The notes: generated by a model not told the origin, from the sequence alone. 64,000 nt of DNA from Lentisphaerota bacterium (GCA_021413965.1 JAIOPI010000038.1:1-64000), one strand, 5' to 3'; counted from the stretch's first letter, positions 18,347 through 28,052 are shown. Made by a program: numbers and translations.

Positions 18347-21300
18347 ATGCGTAACGTGCGCCACATCCTTGGGGTGATTTGGAGTTGCTCGGCCATCGCG
18401 GGGTCGATCTGCGCGGACGAGGCAAGCCGCGACCCGGCCCCGCAAGACGAGCTGCCCGTGATCTCCTTTGGCGCCCACACGCAAGTGGTGTCAGAAGCGG
18501 ACGGCGTGGTGGAGGTGCCCGTTTACATGCAGAGTTCCTCGACGCAGGCCGTGACGGTGGCCTGCACGACGGCGGACCAGACAGCGGCGGCGGGGCAGGA
18601 CTACGCGGGCGGGATGCGGTCCGTCGTCTGGCAGCCGGGCGAGTCCGGCGAGAAGACCGTGGCCGTGGAGCTGACGAACGACGCGCTCAGCACGGGCGAC
18701 CGGTTGTTCAGGCTGACGCTGGGGCCCGTGTCCAACGGCGTGATTGCGGTGCCGGCGCAACTTGTGGTCCTGATCCGCGACGACGAGCTGTCGGCTCCCG
18801 AGATTGAAAACGCACGCGGGGCCACGCAGGTGGCGATGCGCAGCGCCGTGCTTCAGGGCGAGCTGCTGGCCGGCGCGCCGTCGCCGGCGGTGACGGTGTA
18901 CTGGGGGACGCGCGACGGCGGGATGCTGACGAGTTCATGGTCGCGGTCGGCGGTGCTGCCGTCGGTTGGCGTGGGCCGGTTCTCCTACGGCGTTTCGAAT
19001 CTGCTGCCCAATACGACCTACTTCTATCGCTGCAAGGCGGCCAGGCTGGGAGGCGATGTCTGGGCGCCGACGAGCAGCACGTTCACCACCACGAGCGGCC
19101 CGATGGGAGACCTGCTGGCGCGCGCCGTAGCGCAGATCGCCACTAATTTGCTCCACCCAACGCCCGTCGTCTATCCGCGTGACGAAGCCATGGCGTCCGG
19201 TAGGGCTGGCGATCCGCACGCGGGCGCGCTGCTGACCGGTCCGGCGCGCGAGCTCGTGCCGGCCGCCCTCTGGGACGCGGGCAGCAGCGTGACGTCGCGC
19301 TGGATCAGTCTGGCGGGCACGAATCCAGCCGGCCCGCGCGGGGCCTACGTCATCCTGAACGCCTCGGGGCTGCTGGACGCCAACCGGGTGGGCGGGTCGC
19401 CGCGAGTGTGGAGCACGAACGTGGCGGAACTGGATCTAACAACGCTTCCCGATGTTGCAGACACGACCCTGTTCGTCACCGACCGTGCCTTGCAGGGACC
19501 CTACGCGTCAATAGACGCCTTGCGGGCGAACCGCGGCGCGGCGGCGCCGGTGTCGAATCTGCTGACGTACACCCGCGATCCCGGGCGGGACTGGATGTTC
19601 TTCTCCCTCCCCGTCGAAGGGTTACTGGCGACCCAATGGTGGACGATGAGCAGCAACTACTTGTTCAGCATTGATCTTCGGCGCCCGCCGCCCACGCTGG
19701 GCACGACGAACGCCTCGCGCTATCTGGGCGTGAAATTCAACGTCAATTCCTTCTTCGATGCGGCATACAGCAACACGATTCAGAATGCGGGTCGGAGTGT
19801 GAATGCCTACCTGACGTCGCCCACGTTCATGGCGCGATACTGGAGACCGCTGCGGGACCTGATCGCGCTGGCACTGCCGGGGATCCCGTTTGACCGGGCT
19901 GGGGACATCGCGTGGAACGTGGTGAATTACCTGGACCCGGACGATATCCCGCATGGCTCGGACACGGTGCCCTGGACCCATAGCGAGGGCGTCGAAGCGG
20001 TGCCGCTGATCAATGAGATTGTCGTGAAGCAGATCGACATTCCGCGCTCCGGCACGAATGCCTGGGGCCCGACGTATGTGGTGCATACGGAGCTCTGGTA
20101 CCCGTTTACGCCGGGGAAAGTGACGCCGGACGACAACTACTTCGTGCAGGTCATGCTGTTCAACGGGAAGGAGAATTCGCTGTCGGAGATGGCGGTCTCC
20201 AACTCCGTGTACCTGAACACGAACTACTCCTTCACCGCGCCGGTTCTGGATATGGAATTCGGCACGACGAATGAGTTCAAGGTGTACGCCACGACGAACA
20301 TCTTCTTCGTCGATGCGGGCACGAATCGCTATGCCGACTTGGGTGCGCCCAAGGTGCTCTACTACCTGGCGCGCGTTTACAAAGTGGTGAACGGGGCCAT
20401 CATCCCCGTGGATGAGGCCATGGGGTATCGGCCGAACGAGGCCAATCCTGCCGGCCGAGAGTTGCTACAGCTCAATCGCCCATGGGCCTATGGTGTCAAT
20501 GACCCGCGCTCCAATGGCCAGTTGAAGTATTGGTTTCTGGTGCCGCAAGGGCCCTTTGGCCAATGGAGCGGCGGCGCGGATTACGACTGGCGACAGCACA
20601 CGCTGGGCACGACAAATTTGAATCGGGTCAACAAGCCCGTTCTGGGCTACCGCCCGCTCTGCGAACCCTATGCCGGCAAGGGGCAGGGCGTGCCGATCTA
20701 CCATCGCAACGGGCCGATGACGAACATTGGCGAGTTGGGGCATCTGTACCAGTCCGGCATGAGCGACGAGGAGCCCAACCCGGACTACTGGAGTTGGCGG
20801 ACGCTCAGCATCATGCGCGCGAACGAAGGGGCGCTGTTGCTGGACATGCTGACCACGCGTGCGGGCAACGGGGCGGAGCAAGGGCTGATTTGCATGAATT
20901 CGCGCCAGACGAACACCTGGCGTGCGGCGCTTGGAAACCTGCGCATTGGCGAGGCCGGCGCCGCCGGTGCTGAGCCCTATCTGATTCCGACCAACAAGAT
21001 CGACGCTTTGATCGCGCAACTGGTGGCGAAGGCCACGGCGAGCAATACGCTCAGCTTCTATGATTTGTTCACGACGGCGGATAGCGAGGCGGGCGGCGGT
21101 GGTGCGCTGGCCGAGGCGTTTCGCGATTGCGCGCCGCCCGCGAGGCAAAATGACTACTACAAGGAGGCCGCGTTCCGCAGCCTGTGCGAGCTCGTCAGCT
21201 TTCGCCAGAACGTCTTCCTGATCGTGCTGGCGCGGCAGGAATTCTGCGACGACGGCACGTCCGTGGCGTTCGAGGAGCGGTCGGTGGCCACGCTTGCCCG

Positions 21301-22549
21301 CGACGCGTACACCGGCGTGTCCGAGCTGATTGTCCTGACCAACTATTTTGCGGCCGCAACGCCTTGTCCCACGGATGTTCACTACGTATCGCCCGACGGG
21401 GCGAACCAGTGGCCCTATACCAACTGGACGGAGGCGGCCTGGCAGATCCAGGATGCCGTCCAGGCGGCCGGCCGTGGCGATACCGTGCTGGTGCAGGACG
21501 CGACTTACGCGCTGACCAGTCAGGTGGTCGTGGCCAAAGGGGTCACGCTGCAAGCGTCCGGCGATGGGGGCGGTGTGACGCTTGTGGGCGACGGCACGAA
21601 TCGCTGCCTGTTCCTCGGGCATGTGGATGCGGTTGTGGACGGGTTCACGCTGACAGGGGGTGTGGCGACCAACGGTGGGGGCGTGTACATTGACGGTGGT
21701 GGCACGTTGCGCAACTGCTTGATTCGCGGTAATCGCGCTTACTCGACGGGTGGTGGAGTTTACGTTCACGCCGGCGGGGCTCTGCAGCATTGCACGGTGG
21801 TGGGGAACCGTGCGGAGGAGCCTGGGGCGGCGGGGATTTCCGGGTGGGATGGGGGCGTGCTGGAGAATACCATCGTGTACACCAACCAGGTCTGCGAGTG
21901 GTCCACGGCAGGGGCGTCCGTCACGTGGCGGAATTGCCGCACGTATCCATTGCCTGACGGTCCGTCCAACAGCGCATCGGACCCCGGGATGCTGGCGCCG
22001 CCCACTGACGTGCACCTGACGTTCGCGTCGTCGAGCATTGATGCGGCGCGGGACCTGAGCCCGCCCGTCCTCCGGGATCTTGAGCACCGGCGTCGCAGCC
22101 TCGACGGGGATTTCGACGGGATCGGGGCGCCCGATATCGGGGCGTTCGAGTACGATCCGGAAGTGGCGGATTCGGATGGCGACGGCATGCCCGACGCGTG
22201 GGAGTACGCGCATCAGCTGGGACCGAATAACGGCGCCGATGCGGACGCGCACGGCGACGCGGACGGCATGAACAACAGCGATGAGTTCATCGCGGACACC
22301 GATCCGACCAATGCGGCGTCGGTCTTTCAGATCCGCGATGCCACGCAGGCCGCCTCGTCGAACCTGATCTCCTTCCCTTCCTCCACCCAGCGGGTCTACG
22401 TCCTGCAGGCGACCACGAATTTCCCGGATGGCGCGTGGACGGATGTCCCCGGCGCGGGGCCGGTGCCGGGCAACGGGGGGACGCGCACCCTGGCGGACGG
22501 CGAGACGTCCCCGGCACGCTATTACCGCGTCGACGTCAGCCTGCCGTGA
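18347..22549 (+). CDS. Giant secreted multidomain protein (Calx-beta, Fn3-like, central Verru_Chthon-A-like region, beta-helix)
   Basis: Predicted about 1,400-residue exported protein. The start at 18347 gives a signal peptide (MRNVRHILGVIWS...ICA); upstream starts at 18320, 18326 and 18293 (TTG) are possible. Order of parts: a Calx-beta domain (about 30-145; GQDYAGGMRSVVWQPGE), a fibronectin-like domain (about 150-265; NLLPNTTYFYR), a long central part, a right-handed beta-helix (about 1010-1260; GDTVLVQDATY, repeated GGGVY and CLIRGNRA/CTVVGNRA steps), an Asp-rich calcium-type segment (DSDGDGMPD, about 1275) and a C-terminal beta domain ending ARYYRVDVSLP. The central part has AYVILNASGLLDANRVGG, VHTELWYPF and NIGELGHLYQSG...WRTLSI, features I associate with Verru_Chthon cassette A / GspK-like proteins. 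Function unknown; a surface or pilus-related scaffold is possible. Confidence 0.7.
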   Translation: MRNVRHILGVIWSCSAIAGSICADEASRDPAPQDELPVISFGAHTQVVSEADGVVEVPVYMQSSSTQAVTVACTTADQTAAAGQDYAGGMRSVVWQPGESGEKTVAVELTNDALSTGDRLFRLTLGPVSNGVIAVPAQLVVLIRDDELSAPEIENARGATQVAMRSAVLQGELLAGAPSPAVTVYWGTRDGGMLTSSWSRSAVLPSVGVGRFSYGVSNLLPNTTYFYRCKAARLGGDVWAPTSSTFTTTSGPMGDLLARAVAQIATNLLHPTPVVYPRDEAMASGRAGDPHAGALLTGPARELVPAALWDAGSSVTSRWISLAGTNPAGPRGAYVILNASGLLDANRVGGSPRVWSTNVAELDLTTLPDVADTTLFVTDRALQGPYASIDALRANRGAAAPVSNLLTYTRDPGRDWMFFSLPVEGLLATQWWTMSSNYLFSIDLRRPPPTLGTTNASRYLGVKFNVNSFFDAAYSNTIQNAGRSVNAYLTSPTFMARYWRPLRDLIALALPGIPFDRAGDIAWNVVNYLDPDDIPHGSDTVPWTHSEGVEAVPLINEIVVKQIDIPRSGTNAWGPTYVVHTELWYPFTPGKVTPDDNYFVQVMLFNGKENSLSEMAVSNSVYLNTNYSFTAPVLDMEFGTTNEFKVYATTNIFFVDAGTNRYADLGAPKVLYYLARVYKVVNGAIIPVDEAMGYRPNEANPAGRELLQLNRPWAYGVNDPRSNGQLKYWFLVPQGPFGQWSGGADYDWRQHTLGTTNLNRVNKPVLGYRPLCEPYAGKGQGVPIYHRNGPMTNIGELGHLYQSGMSDEEPNPDYWSWRTLSIMRANEGALLLDMLTTRAGNGAEQGLICMNSRQTNTWRAALGNLRIGEAGAAGAEPYLIPTNKIDALIAQLVAKATASNTLSFYDLFTTADSEAGGGGALAEAFRDCAPPARQNDYYKEAAFRSLCELVSFRQNVFLIVLARQEFCDDGTSVAFEERSVATLARDAYTGVSELIVLTNYFAAATPCPTDVHYVSPDGANQWPYTNWTEAAWQIQDAVQAAGRGDTVLVQDATYALTSQVVVAKGVTLQASGDGGGVTLVGDGTNRCLFLGHVDAVVDGFTLTGGVATNGGGVYIDGGGTLRNCLIRGNRAYSTGGGVYVHAGGALQHCTVVGNRAEEPGAAGISGWDGGVLENTIVYTNQVCEWSTAGASVTWRNCRTYPLPDGPSNSASDPGMLAPPTDVHLTFASSSIDAARDLSPPVLRDLEHRRRSLDGDFDGIGAPDIGAFEYDPEVADSDGDGMPDAWEYAHQLGPNNGADADAHGDADGMNNSDEFIADTDPTNAASVFQIRDATQAASSNLISFPSSTQRVYVLQATTNFPDGAWTDVPGAGPVPGNGGTRTLADGETSPARYYRVDVSLP

Positions 22550-22629
22550 GCGTGGTCCATCGGCTCCCGTGGCCGGCCGCACAATAAAACCGTTGTATTG
22601 GGCGGTCGTCCTGCGGCTTAATGCGTGGC

Positions 22630-23466
22630 ATGGAACTGACGTTGCTCGGTACGGCGGCCGCAGAAGGGTGGCCCGCGCCGTTTTGTGTATGTTTGAACTG
22701 CGAGGCCGCGCGCCGGCGCGGCGGCGTGAACCTGCGCACGCGATCCGGCGCGCTGGTGGATGACGATCTCAAGATCGACTTCTGCCCCGACACCGTGGTG
22801 CAGATGCAGCAAACGGGGCGCTCGCTGGCTCGCTTGGAGACGCTGGTCTTCACCCATCAACACTCGGACCACATCATCCCACAGGAGTTGTGGTGGGTCG
22901 AAAGGCCGTTCACGCAGACCCCGCCGGCACGGCCGATCACGCTGTGCGGCAACGCGCAGGTGTTGAAGATGGTGGAGGAGCAGCTCGGGGACATGCCGGC
23001 CGAGGTGCGGCCGTATGTGCTGCGGTTGCTGGAGCCGCTGCGCCCCATGGTGACGCCGTCGGGAGATGAAATCCTGCCGCTGCCGGCCGAGCACATCGAG
23101 GGAGCCTTGGTGCTGCGCATTCGCCGAAGCGCGGCGCGCGGGGGGGCGACGATCTTCTACGGGCACGATTCGGGGCTGTATCCCCCGGAAACGCTGGACG
23201 CGCTGGCCGCCGGCCCGCCGCTGGATGTCGCGCTGTTCGACTGCACCAATGGCGGCCAGACGGTGGACTATCGCGGCCACATGAGCGTGAGTGGCGTGGT
23301 GCAGATGGCAGCGGAGCTGCGCCGGCGCGGCTGCGCGACGGGGCGCACGCGGCTCATCGCCACGCACTTCTCACACAACGGCGGCTTGCTGCACGAGGAA
23401 CTGGTGCAGGCCTTTCTGCCGCACGGCATCGAAGTGGGGTTCGACGGCATGGTGGTCAGGACGTAA
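22630..23466 (+). CDS. PhnP-like metallo-beta-lactamase-fold hydrolase
   Basis: Predicted 278-residue cytosolic phosphodiesterase-like enzyme. It starts MELTLLGTAAAEGWPAPFC (an ATG at 22621 would add three residues). CVCLNC (C-x-C-x-x-C) is the zinc-site motif of PhnP-type proteins, and THQHSDH is the metal-binding H-x-H-x-D-H. Further ligands lie in YGHDSG and the final HFSHNGG. PhnP cleaves cyclic ribose phosphate in phosphonate use, but no phn genes are nearby, so the substrate here is unknown. The gene lies 80 bases after the giant protein gene and just before the GH2 gene. Confidence 0.82.
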   Translation: MELTLLGTAAAEGWPAPFCVCLNCEAARRRGGVNLRTRSGALVDDDLKIDFCPDTVVQMQQTGRSLARLETLVFTHQHSDHIIPQELWWVERPFTQTPPARPITLCGNAQVLKMVEEQLGDMPAEVRPYVLRLLEPLRPMVTPSGDEILPLPAEHIEGALVLRIRRSAARGGATIFYGHDSGLYPPETLDALAAGPPLDVALFDCTNGGQTVDYRGHMSVSGVVQMAAELRRRGCATGRTRLIATHFSHNGGLLHEELVQAFLPHGIEVGFDGMVVRT

Positions 23467-23489
23467 GTGTGGTAGAGCGGTCCTGTGAC

Positions 23490-25676
23490 ATGCATAGTGA
23501 AGACCATAACGCCCATCGCGTGACCCATGACCTGTCCCACGGCTGGACTTTCCTGCGACGCCGCGTGCGGCGGCGATGGCTGGGCGGCGATGGAGCCGGC
23601 GGCGATGCGCAGGTGGACCTGCCGCACTGCTGGAACACGACGGACACCTTTGAGCCGGGGACGTCCTACTATCAGGGCGACGGCGCTTACCGGCGCACGT
23701 TTGAATTCCGGCACGACCATGCGGAGGCGCTCACCTGGCACCTGCGAGCCGATGGGTTCTACGGGATCGGGGACGTCTGGCTTAACGGGGAGCGGGTGGC
23801 GCGCGTCGACGGCCAGTACCTCGGGTTCGACCTGCCGGTGAACGCGTGGCTACGTGACGGACGCAACAGTCTCGGCATCCGCCTTGACAATCGCTACCGG
23901 CGCCACCAGCTGCCGGGCATCCGCATGCCGGACTTCCTGCTGCACGGCGGACTTGCCGGGGCCGTGCGGCTGTGCGGGCTGCCGCGTGTGCACATGATCG
24001 CGGACAAGACCTGGGTCTACTGCCGGAACGTGATGACCGATCACGCCGACGTGATTATCCCCAGCGCCCTGCACAACGTGTCGGGGCGGGCGCGAACGGT
24101 GGACGTGGCCTGGACCATCCGGAACAGTGCGGGTAAGGTCGTGGCACAGGCGGCGTCGCCTGCGCTCTGGCTGGACAACGCGGCCAGCGTGCCTTGTGTC
24201 GTCACGGTCCCGCTGCCGCGGCCGCGGTTATGGTCGCCCGACATTCCCACGCTCTACACCGCCGTGGGCGAGGTGAGGGAGGGCGAGACGGTGCTGGATA
24301 AGCACCGCCTGCACTTTGGTTGTCGCCAGGCCGAGTTTCGCCCGGGCGCGGGGTTCTTCCTGAATGACGAACGGCTGGAATTGCACGGCTGCAACCGCCA
24401 CGAATCGATGCCGGGCTTCGGCAATGCGATGCCGGCGGCGATTGACCGCGCCGATGCACGTCTGCTCAAGCAGACCGGCTGCAATTTCGTGCGCCTGTCG
24501 CATTACCCGCAGAGCCCGTCGTTTATGGACGCCTGCGATGAATTCGGGCTGCTCGTCTACGCGGAGCTGGCCTCCTGGAAGAGCGTGCGCACGGGGGGCT
24601 GGCAGCGCGCCGCCCAGCGCCAGCTGCAGGCCTTGATCGCGCGCGACCGGCACCGTCCGTCGGTGATTCTCTGGGGGCTGGGAAACGAGTCGCGTTCGCG
24701 CCGAGCCTACACGGCCCTGCGCGATCTCGCGGGAACGCTCGATCCCACGCGGCCGGTGATCTATGCGGAGAACCATCTATACCGGGCGCGCCGCCAGCGG
24801 ACGCTGGGACTGACGGATGTCTGGGGCTGCAACTACGAACTCGACGAGCTGGAGGCGGGGCGGGACGCATCGCGCCAGCAGTGCGTGATTGTCAGCGAGT
24901 GTTCCAATTACCCGCCCGCCACGCGCGGTGATCTGGATGCGGAAGCCGCGCAGGCGGACCTGGTGGCGAGTGACCTGGCGCGCTTCCGTGCGCTGCCCTA
25001 CGTGGCGGGGTTCACGCTGTGGTGCTGGAGCGACTACGCCACCATGCGCAAGGAGCGGTTCGCGCGTCATTGCGGCATCGTGGACGCCTGGCGCCTGCCG
25101 AAGCTGGCCGCCGGACTCATGCAAGCGATGTTCCGCGAGGAGCCGTATCTGCATCTGCGGGGCGATTGGGGGATGGCGGGCGGGCCTACGCTGCGCACCG
25201 TGCACGTGTTCAGTAACTGCCCGGCCATTGAACTGCGCCTTGATGGGCGGGTGCTGCAGACCCTGCGCGGCGGCCCCCACTGGCGCGTGGCGTTGCCGCA
25301 CGAGCCGCTGGCGCTGACGGCGGAAGGCGTGGCGGATGGGCGCATGGTTTTCGATTCGCTGCCGGCGCATGGCGTGGCCACGCGGCTGGAGGTGCATGGC
25401 GATGCGCTGGCCGGCGACCCGGCTCACAGCGGCGTGCTGAGCATTCGCGTGCGGGCCGTGGACGCGGCCGGGCATGTGGATTTGAATTGGCGGGGCTGGG
25501 CTCAGCTCGCGGTGTCCGGCGGCGGCACGCCCATCGCCCACACGCCGGAGCACCGTGTGCCCTTGTCCGCAGGTGAAGGACGGGCGTTTGTGCGGCTGTT
25601 GCGCGGTGGCGTCGCCGTGGGGGTGACCGTGTCGGCCGAAGGCGTGGAGCCCGCGCAGTTGCAATACCCGGTGTGA
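23490..25676 (+). CDS. Glycoside hydrolase family 2 (beta-galactosidase-like), cytosolic
   Basis: Predicted 728-residue enzyme cleaving beta-galactosides or related sugars. It starts MHSEDHNAHRVTHDLSHGW (ATG 23490; GTG at 23469 is a poorer choice) and has no signal peptide. The N-terminal jelly-roll (about 20-165; DLPHCWN, GAYRRTFEF), an immunoglobulin-like domain (to about 265) and the TIM barrel (about 270-560) follow the family order. NRHES and SHYPQSPSFMDACDEFGLLVYAE are typical. The acid/base Glu is in GLGNESRS (about residue 399) and the nucleophile Glu in VSECSNYPP (about 470). The C-terminal 170 residues are beta-rich. The enzyme may be a beta-galactosidase, beta-mannosidase or beta-glucuronidase. 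Confidence 0.88.
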   Translation: MHSEDHNAHRVTHDLSHGWTFLRRRVRRRWLGGDGAGGDAQVDLPHCWNTTDTFEPGTSYYQGDGAYRRTFEFRHDHAEALTWHLRADGFYGIGDVWLNGERVARVDGQYLGFDLPVNAWLRDGRNSLGIRLDNRYRRHQLPGIRMPDFLLHGGLAGAVRLCGLPRVHMIADKTWVYCRNVMTDHADVIIPSALHNVSGRARTVDVAWTIRNSAGKVVAQAASPALWLDNAASVPCVVTVPLPRPRLWSPDIPTLYTAVGEVREGETVLDKHRLHFGCRQAEFRPGAGFFLNDERLELHGCNRHESMPGFGNAMPAAIDRADARLLKQTGCNFVRLSHYPQSPSFMDACDEFGLLVYAELASWKSVRTGGWQRAAQRQLQALIARDRHRPSVILWGLGNESRSRRAYTALRDLAGTLDPTRPVIYAENHLYRARRQRTLGLTDVWGCNYELDELEAGRDASRQQCVIVSECSNYPPATRGDLDAEAAQADLVASDLARFRALPYVAGFTLWCWSDYATMRKERFARHCGIVDAWRLPKLAAGLMQAMFREEPYLHLRGDWGMAGGPTLRTVHVFSNCPAIELRLDGRVLQTLRGGPHWRVALPHEPLALTAEGVADGRMVFDSLPAHGVATRLEVHGDALAGDPAHSGVLSIRVRAVDAAGHVDLNWRGWAQLAVSGGGTPIAHTPEHRVPLSAGEGRAFVRLLRGGVAVGVTVSAEGVEPAQLQYPV

Positions 25677-25752
25677 CCGGACGGATGTGGCGCGGGCAGA
25701 AAAGGTGCTGGCCCGGCGGCGCGATTCGCGGCAGATTAGAACCAGCACGCGC

Positions 25753-27006
25753 ATGTACCCTGGACGCCAGATGCAGGACTCGATGTCCGCCGAATCAACT
25801 TATCCCCACCCGTGGGCCTTCCGGGCTTTCGCGGCCGCCGCCTTCACCGGCGCCTTTTCCCTGCCGGCGGGGCGGGCGATGCTGGCGCTCAGTACCGTGC
25901 TGCTCGTGGTGGGCATGTTCCGCCGACGACAGCGCCCGGCCTTTCCCCCGGTGGTGTGGTGGGCGTTGGCTTACGTGGCGATCACGATCGTGGTGACGAT
26001 GTTCGGCACGAATCCTCATCGCGGCGTGCCCAAGCTCACCAAGCTCATCTGGTTCGCCGGCATACCCGTGGGCGCGCTGCTGGTCACGTCGTCCGAGCGC
26101 CTGCGCCACGTCGTCAAAGCCTACGCGCTCGGCGCCGGCGTGCTGGCCGTGAAGATCGGCATTCAACATCCCTGGAAGGCGCAACTGCAAGTCGACGAGG
26201 GGCGCCTCGCCAGTTTCAGCCAGGCGCTTGTGCATGCCGGGTCGATGACGGACGGGCAGCGGCTGATGGTGGGGGGGCTGCTGGCACTCGGGCTTGTGCT
26301 GGCAACGCGAGGCACCGCCCGGCGCCAGTGCGAGCGATGGGCCGGGTTGCTCGTGGTGATCGGGATCGGGCTGCTGGTCAACCTGAAGCGTGGGTCGTGG
26401 TTCTGCGCGGCCAGCGTCAGCGGGGTCTTCCTGGCTGTGCGCGCCGGCTGGCGATACGCCCTGGCGCTTGTGCTGGTGTTGGTCAGCCTGCTGGCCCTGC
26501 CGACGGTGCGGACGCGGCTGGCCGCACTGCGTCACGAGTTGGACATGCCCGGCGGGCGGGTGACCATGTGGACGAAGATCGCGCCGGGACTGATCCATGA
26601 TCATCCGTGGGGCATTGGGTACCGGGCGCTGACGAACAAGACCATGCGCTGGTATGCCCCGGAGATGGAGCGGCGCCGCGATCACCTGCACTCCAATCCC
26701 ATCCAGATCCTGGTGGAATCGGGTTGGCTGGGGCTGGCGGCGTACCTGATGTGGATGGCCTGCGGTCTGCGCGACGCCTATCGCTGTCAGCGCCGCTTCA
26801 GCGCCGATCCGGTCCTCAGCTCGGTCAGCCTGGGGCTTCTGTTCGCGCTCGTGGCGCTGCTGGCCAACGGGCTTGTGGAATACAACATGGGCGATGGCGA
26901 GATCGTCCTGGCCTACGGGGTCATCCTGGGCACCTGCGCGGGCATGCGGGGCGGGGGGGCCTGTGCCCGCCAGGACACGGCGGCCGCCGCGTCAGGACCT
27001 GCTTGA
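25753..27006 (+). CDS. O-antigen ligase-like / Wzy-type polytopic membrane protein
   Basis: Predicted 417-residue inner-membrane protein with about 10-12 helices. The Arg-rich segment NLKRGSWFCAA and the large periplasmic loop holding GYRALTNKTM and RDHLHSNPIQILVESGWLG are the usual signature of the Wzy_C / O-antigen ligase family (H-x-H/N followed by a helix). It would join or polymerise surface polysaccharide on the periplasmic side. Start codons at 25753 and 25771 are both possible. It lies 76 bases downstream of the GH2 gene and convergent with trmB. Confidence 0.78.
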   Translation: MYPGRQMQDSMSAESTYPHPWAFRAFAAAAFTGAFSLPAGRAMLALSTVLLVVGMFRRRQRPAFPPVVWWALAYVAITIVVTMFGTNPHRGVPKLTKLIWFAGIPVGALLVTSSERLRHVVKAYALGAGVLAVKIGIQHPWKAQLQVDEGRLASFSQALVHAGSMTDGQRLMVGGLLALGLVLATRGTARRQCERWAGLLVVIGIGLLVNLKRGSWFCAASVSGVFLAVRAGWRYALALVLVLVSLLALPTVRTRLAALRHELDMPGGRVTMWTKIAPGLIHDHPWGIGYRALTNKTMRWYAPEMERRRDHLHSNPIQILVESGWLGLAAYLMWMACGLRDAYRCQRRFSADPVLSSVSLGLLFALVALLANGLVEYNMGDGEIVLAYGVILGTCAGMRGGGACARQDTAAAASGPA

Positions 27007-27066
27007 TTGACCCGGTGCGCGGATGAACCGGCAAGGGTCGGCAACGCGACTGCACGCGCTACCCGC

Positions 27067-27681
27067 TCACACCGCCGGGTTCAGTTGATACGAGCTGCGG
27101 TGGATCGTCAGGCCCTGCTCCACGAAGAGGCACTCAAAATCCGTCCGCTCCTCGGCCACGGGCTCGAAAGGCGGGATCGAGGTGAAGGCGGGATCGGCGG
27201 CGAAGCACTTCCGGATGTACGCGCCGTAATCGGCGTGGTCGGTGGCGGTGTGGATGACACCGCCGTTCACAAGCGTGCGTCGGACGCTGGCCAGGAAGGT
27301 GGTGGAAAAAAGCCGGCGGGGATGATGGCGGCGCTTGGGCCAGGGATCCGGGAAGAAGACGTAGAAGACGGTGACGGACTGCGGCGGGATCAGGTGTGTC
27401 AGCGCGTAGGCGCTTTCGATGCGCAGGAGCCTGACGTTCGGCAGCCCCCTCCGCACGATGCGGCGGTCCACCTTGCGCAGCCGCACCAGCAGGCGGTCCA
27501 CGCCAAGGAAGTTGCGATCGGGGTGGCCCGCGGCGCGCGCCAGCAGGAAGCGCCCCTTGCCGCAACCGAGGTCGACTTCCATCGGCTGCGCAGTGGGGAA
27601 GCATTCCCCGATCCGCAGCGTCTCCGTCCAGGAGGCGGGCGTGATGAAGGTGGTGGGAAGCGGGGGCGCGTCGTTCGACAC
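27067..27681 (-). CDS. trmB: tRNA (guanine-N7-)-methyltransferase
   Basis: Predicted 204-residue cytosolic enzyme that makes m7G46 in tRNA. SAM-binding VDLGCGKGRFLLA and the diagnostic FPDPWPKRRHHPRRL are present. No ATG fits in front of the conserved core, so the GTG at 27681 is the best start; the Shine-Dalgarno is poor. It follows the 119-residue unknown gene by 11 bases on the same strand, so it depends on that gene's transcription and probably translation. Confidence 0.92.
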   Translation of the reverse strand: MSNDAPPLPTTFITPASWTETLRIGECFPTAQPMEVDLGCGKGRFLLARAAGHPDRNFLGVDRLLVRLRKVDRRIVRRGLPNVRLLRIESAYALTHLIPPQSVTVFYVFFPDPWPKRRHHPRRLFSTTFLASVRRTLVNGGVIHTATDHADYGAYIRKCFAADPAFTSIPPFEPVAEERTDFECLFVEQGLTIHRSSYQLNPAV

Positions 27682-27692
27682 TGGCGGATCGC

Positions 27693-28052
27693 CTATCTGC
27701 CGAAGAGTCGGCTCAGCCAGCTGCCGCCACCCTTGGCGGCGCGCTCCATGCGGGCATCGATGAAATCGAGCGCGAAGATCTGAAACCCCTGTGAGCCAAC
27801 GGAGGGCTTGTACTTCTTGGCAGCCGTGAACAGCCCGTTCTTGCCGGCCTCGATGTAGCGGTTGATTGTGGCCACGTCGCTGGCGCGTTTCTCGGCAAGC
27901 TGCTGCAGCAGGGGCATGAATTCCCGAACGAGGTTGTTCTTCGAGTTCCAATCGCCGCGCTTGGCGCCCAGGATGTCCGCCTCCAGCACCCGCGCCTGGG
28001 ACGCGCGCTTCGCGTTCGGCCCCTGCGGTCCCATATTAAGCGAAATCTTCAT
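27693..28052 (-). CDS. Conserved-looking small protein of unknown function
   Basis: Predicted 119-residue protein, Lys/Arg rich, without signal peptide or membrane segment. It starts MKISLNMGPQGPNAKRAS after a strong GGAGGG site (seven-base spacing) and ends in a Gly-Ser-Trp tail (GGGSWLSRLFGR) that could be an amphipathic anchor. The middle is helical (EFMPLLQQLAEKRASDVA). I do not recognise the family. It is directly upstream of trmB and divergent from lpxK, with 72 bases between the two starts. Confidence 0.65.
   Translation of the reverse strand: MKISLNMGPQGPNAKRASQARVLEADILGAKRGDWNSKNNLVREFMPLLQQLAEKRASDVATINRYIEAGKNGLFTAAKKYKPSVGSQGFQIFALDFIDARMERAAKGGGSWLSRLFGR

Noticed and set aside
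20465-22582. 705-residue minus-strand frame opposite the giant protein
   Set aside because: Same shadow signature and no domain; the plus-strand frame has Calx-beta, beta-helix and Asp-rich motifs.
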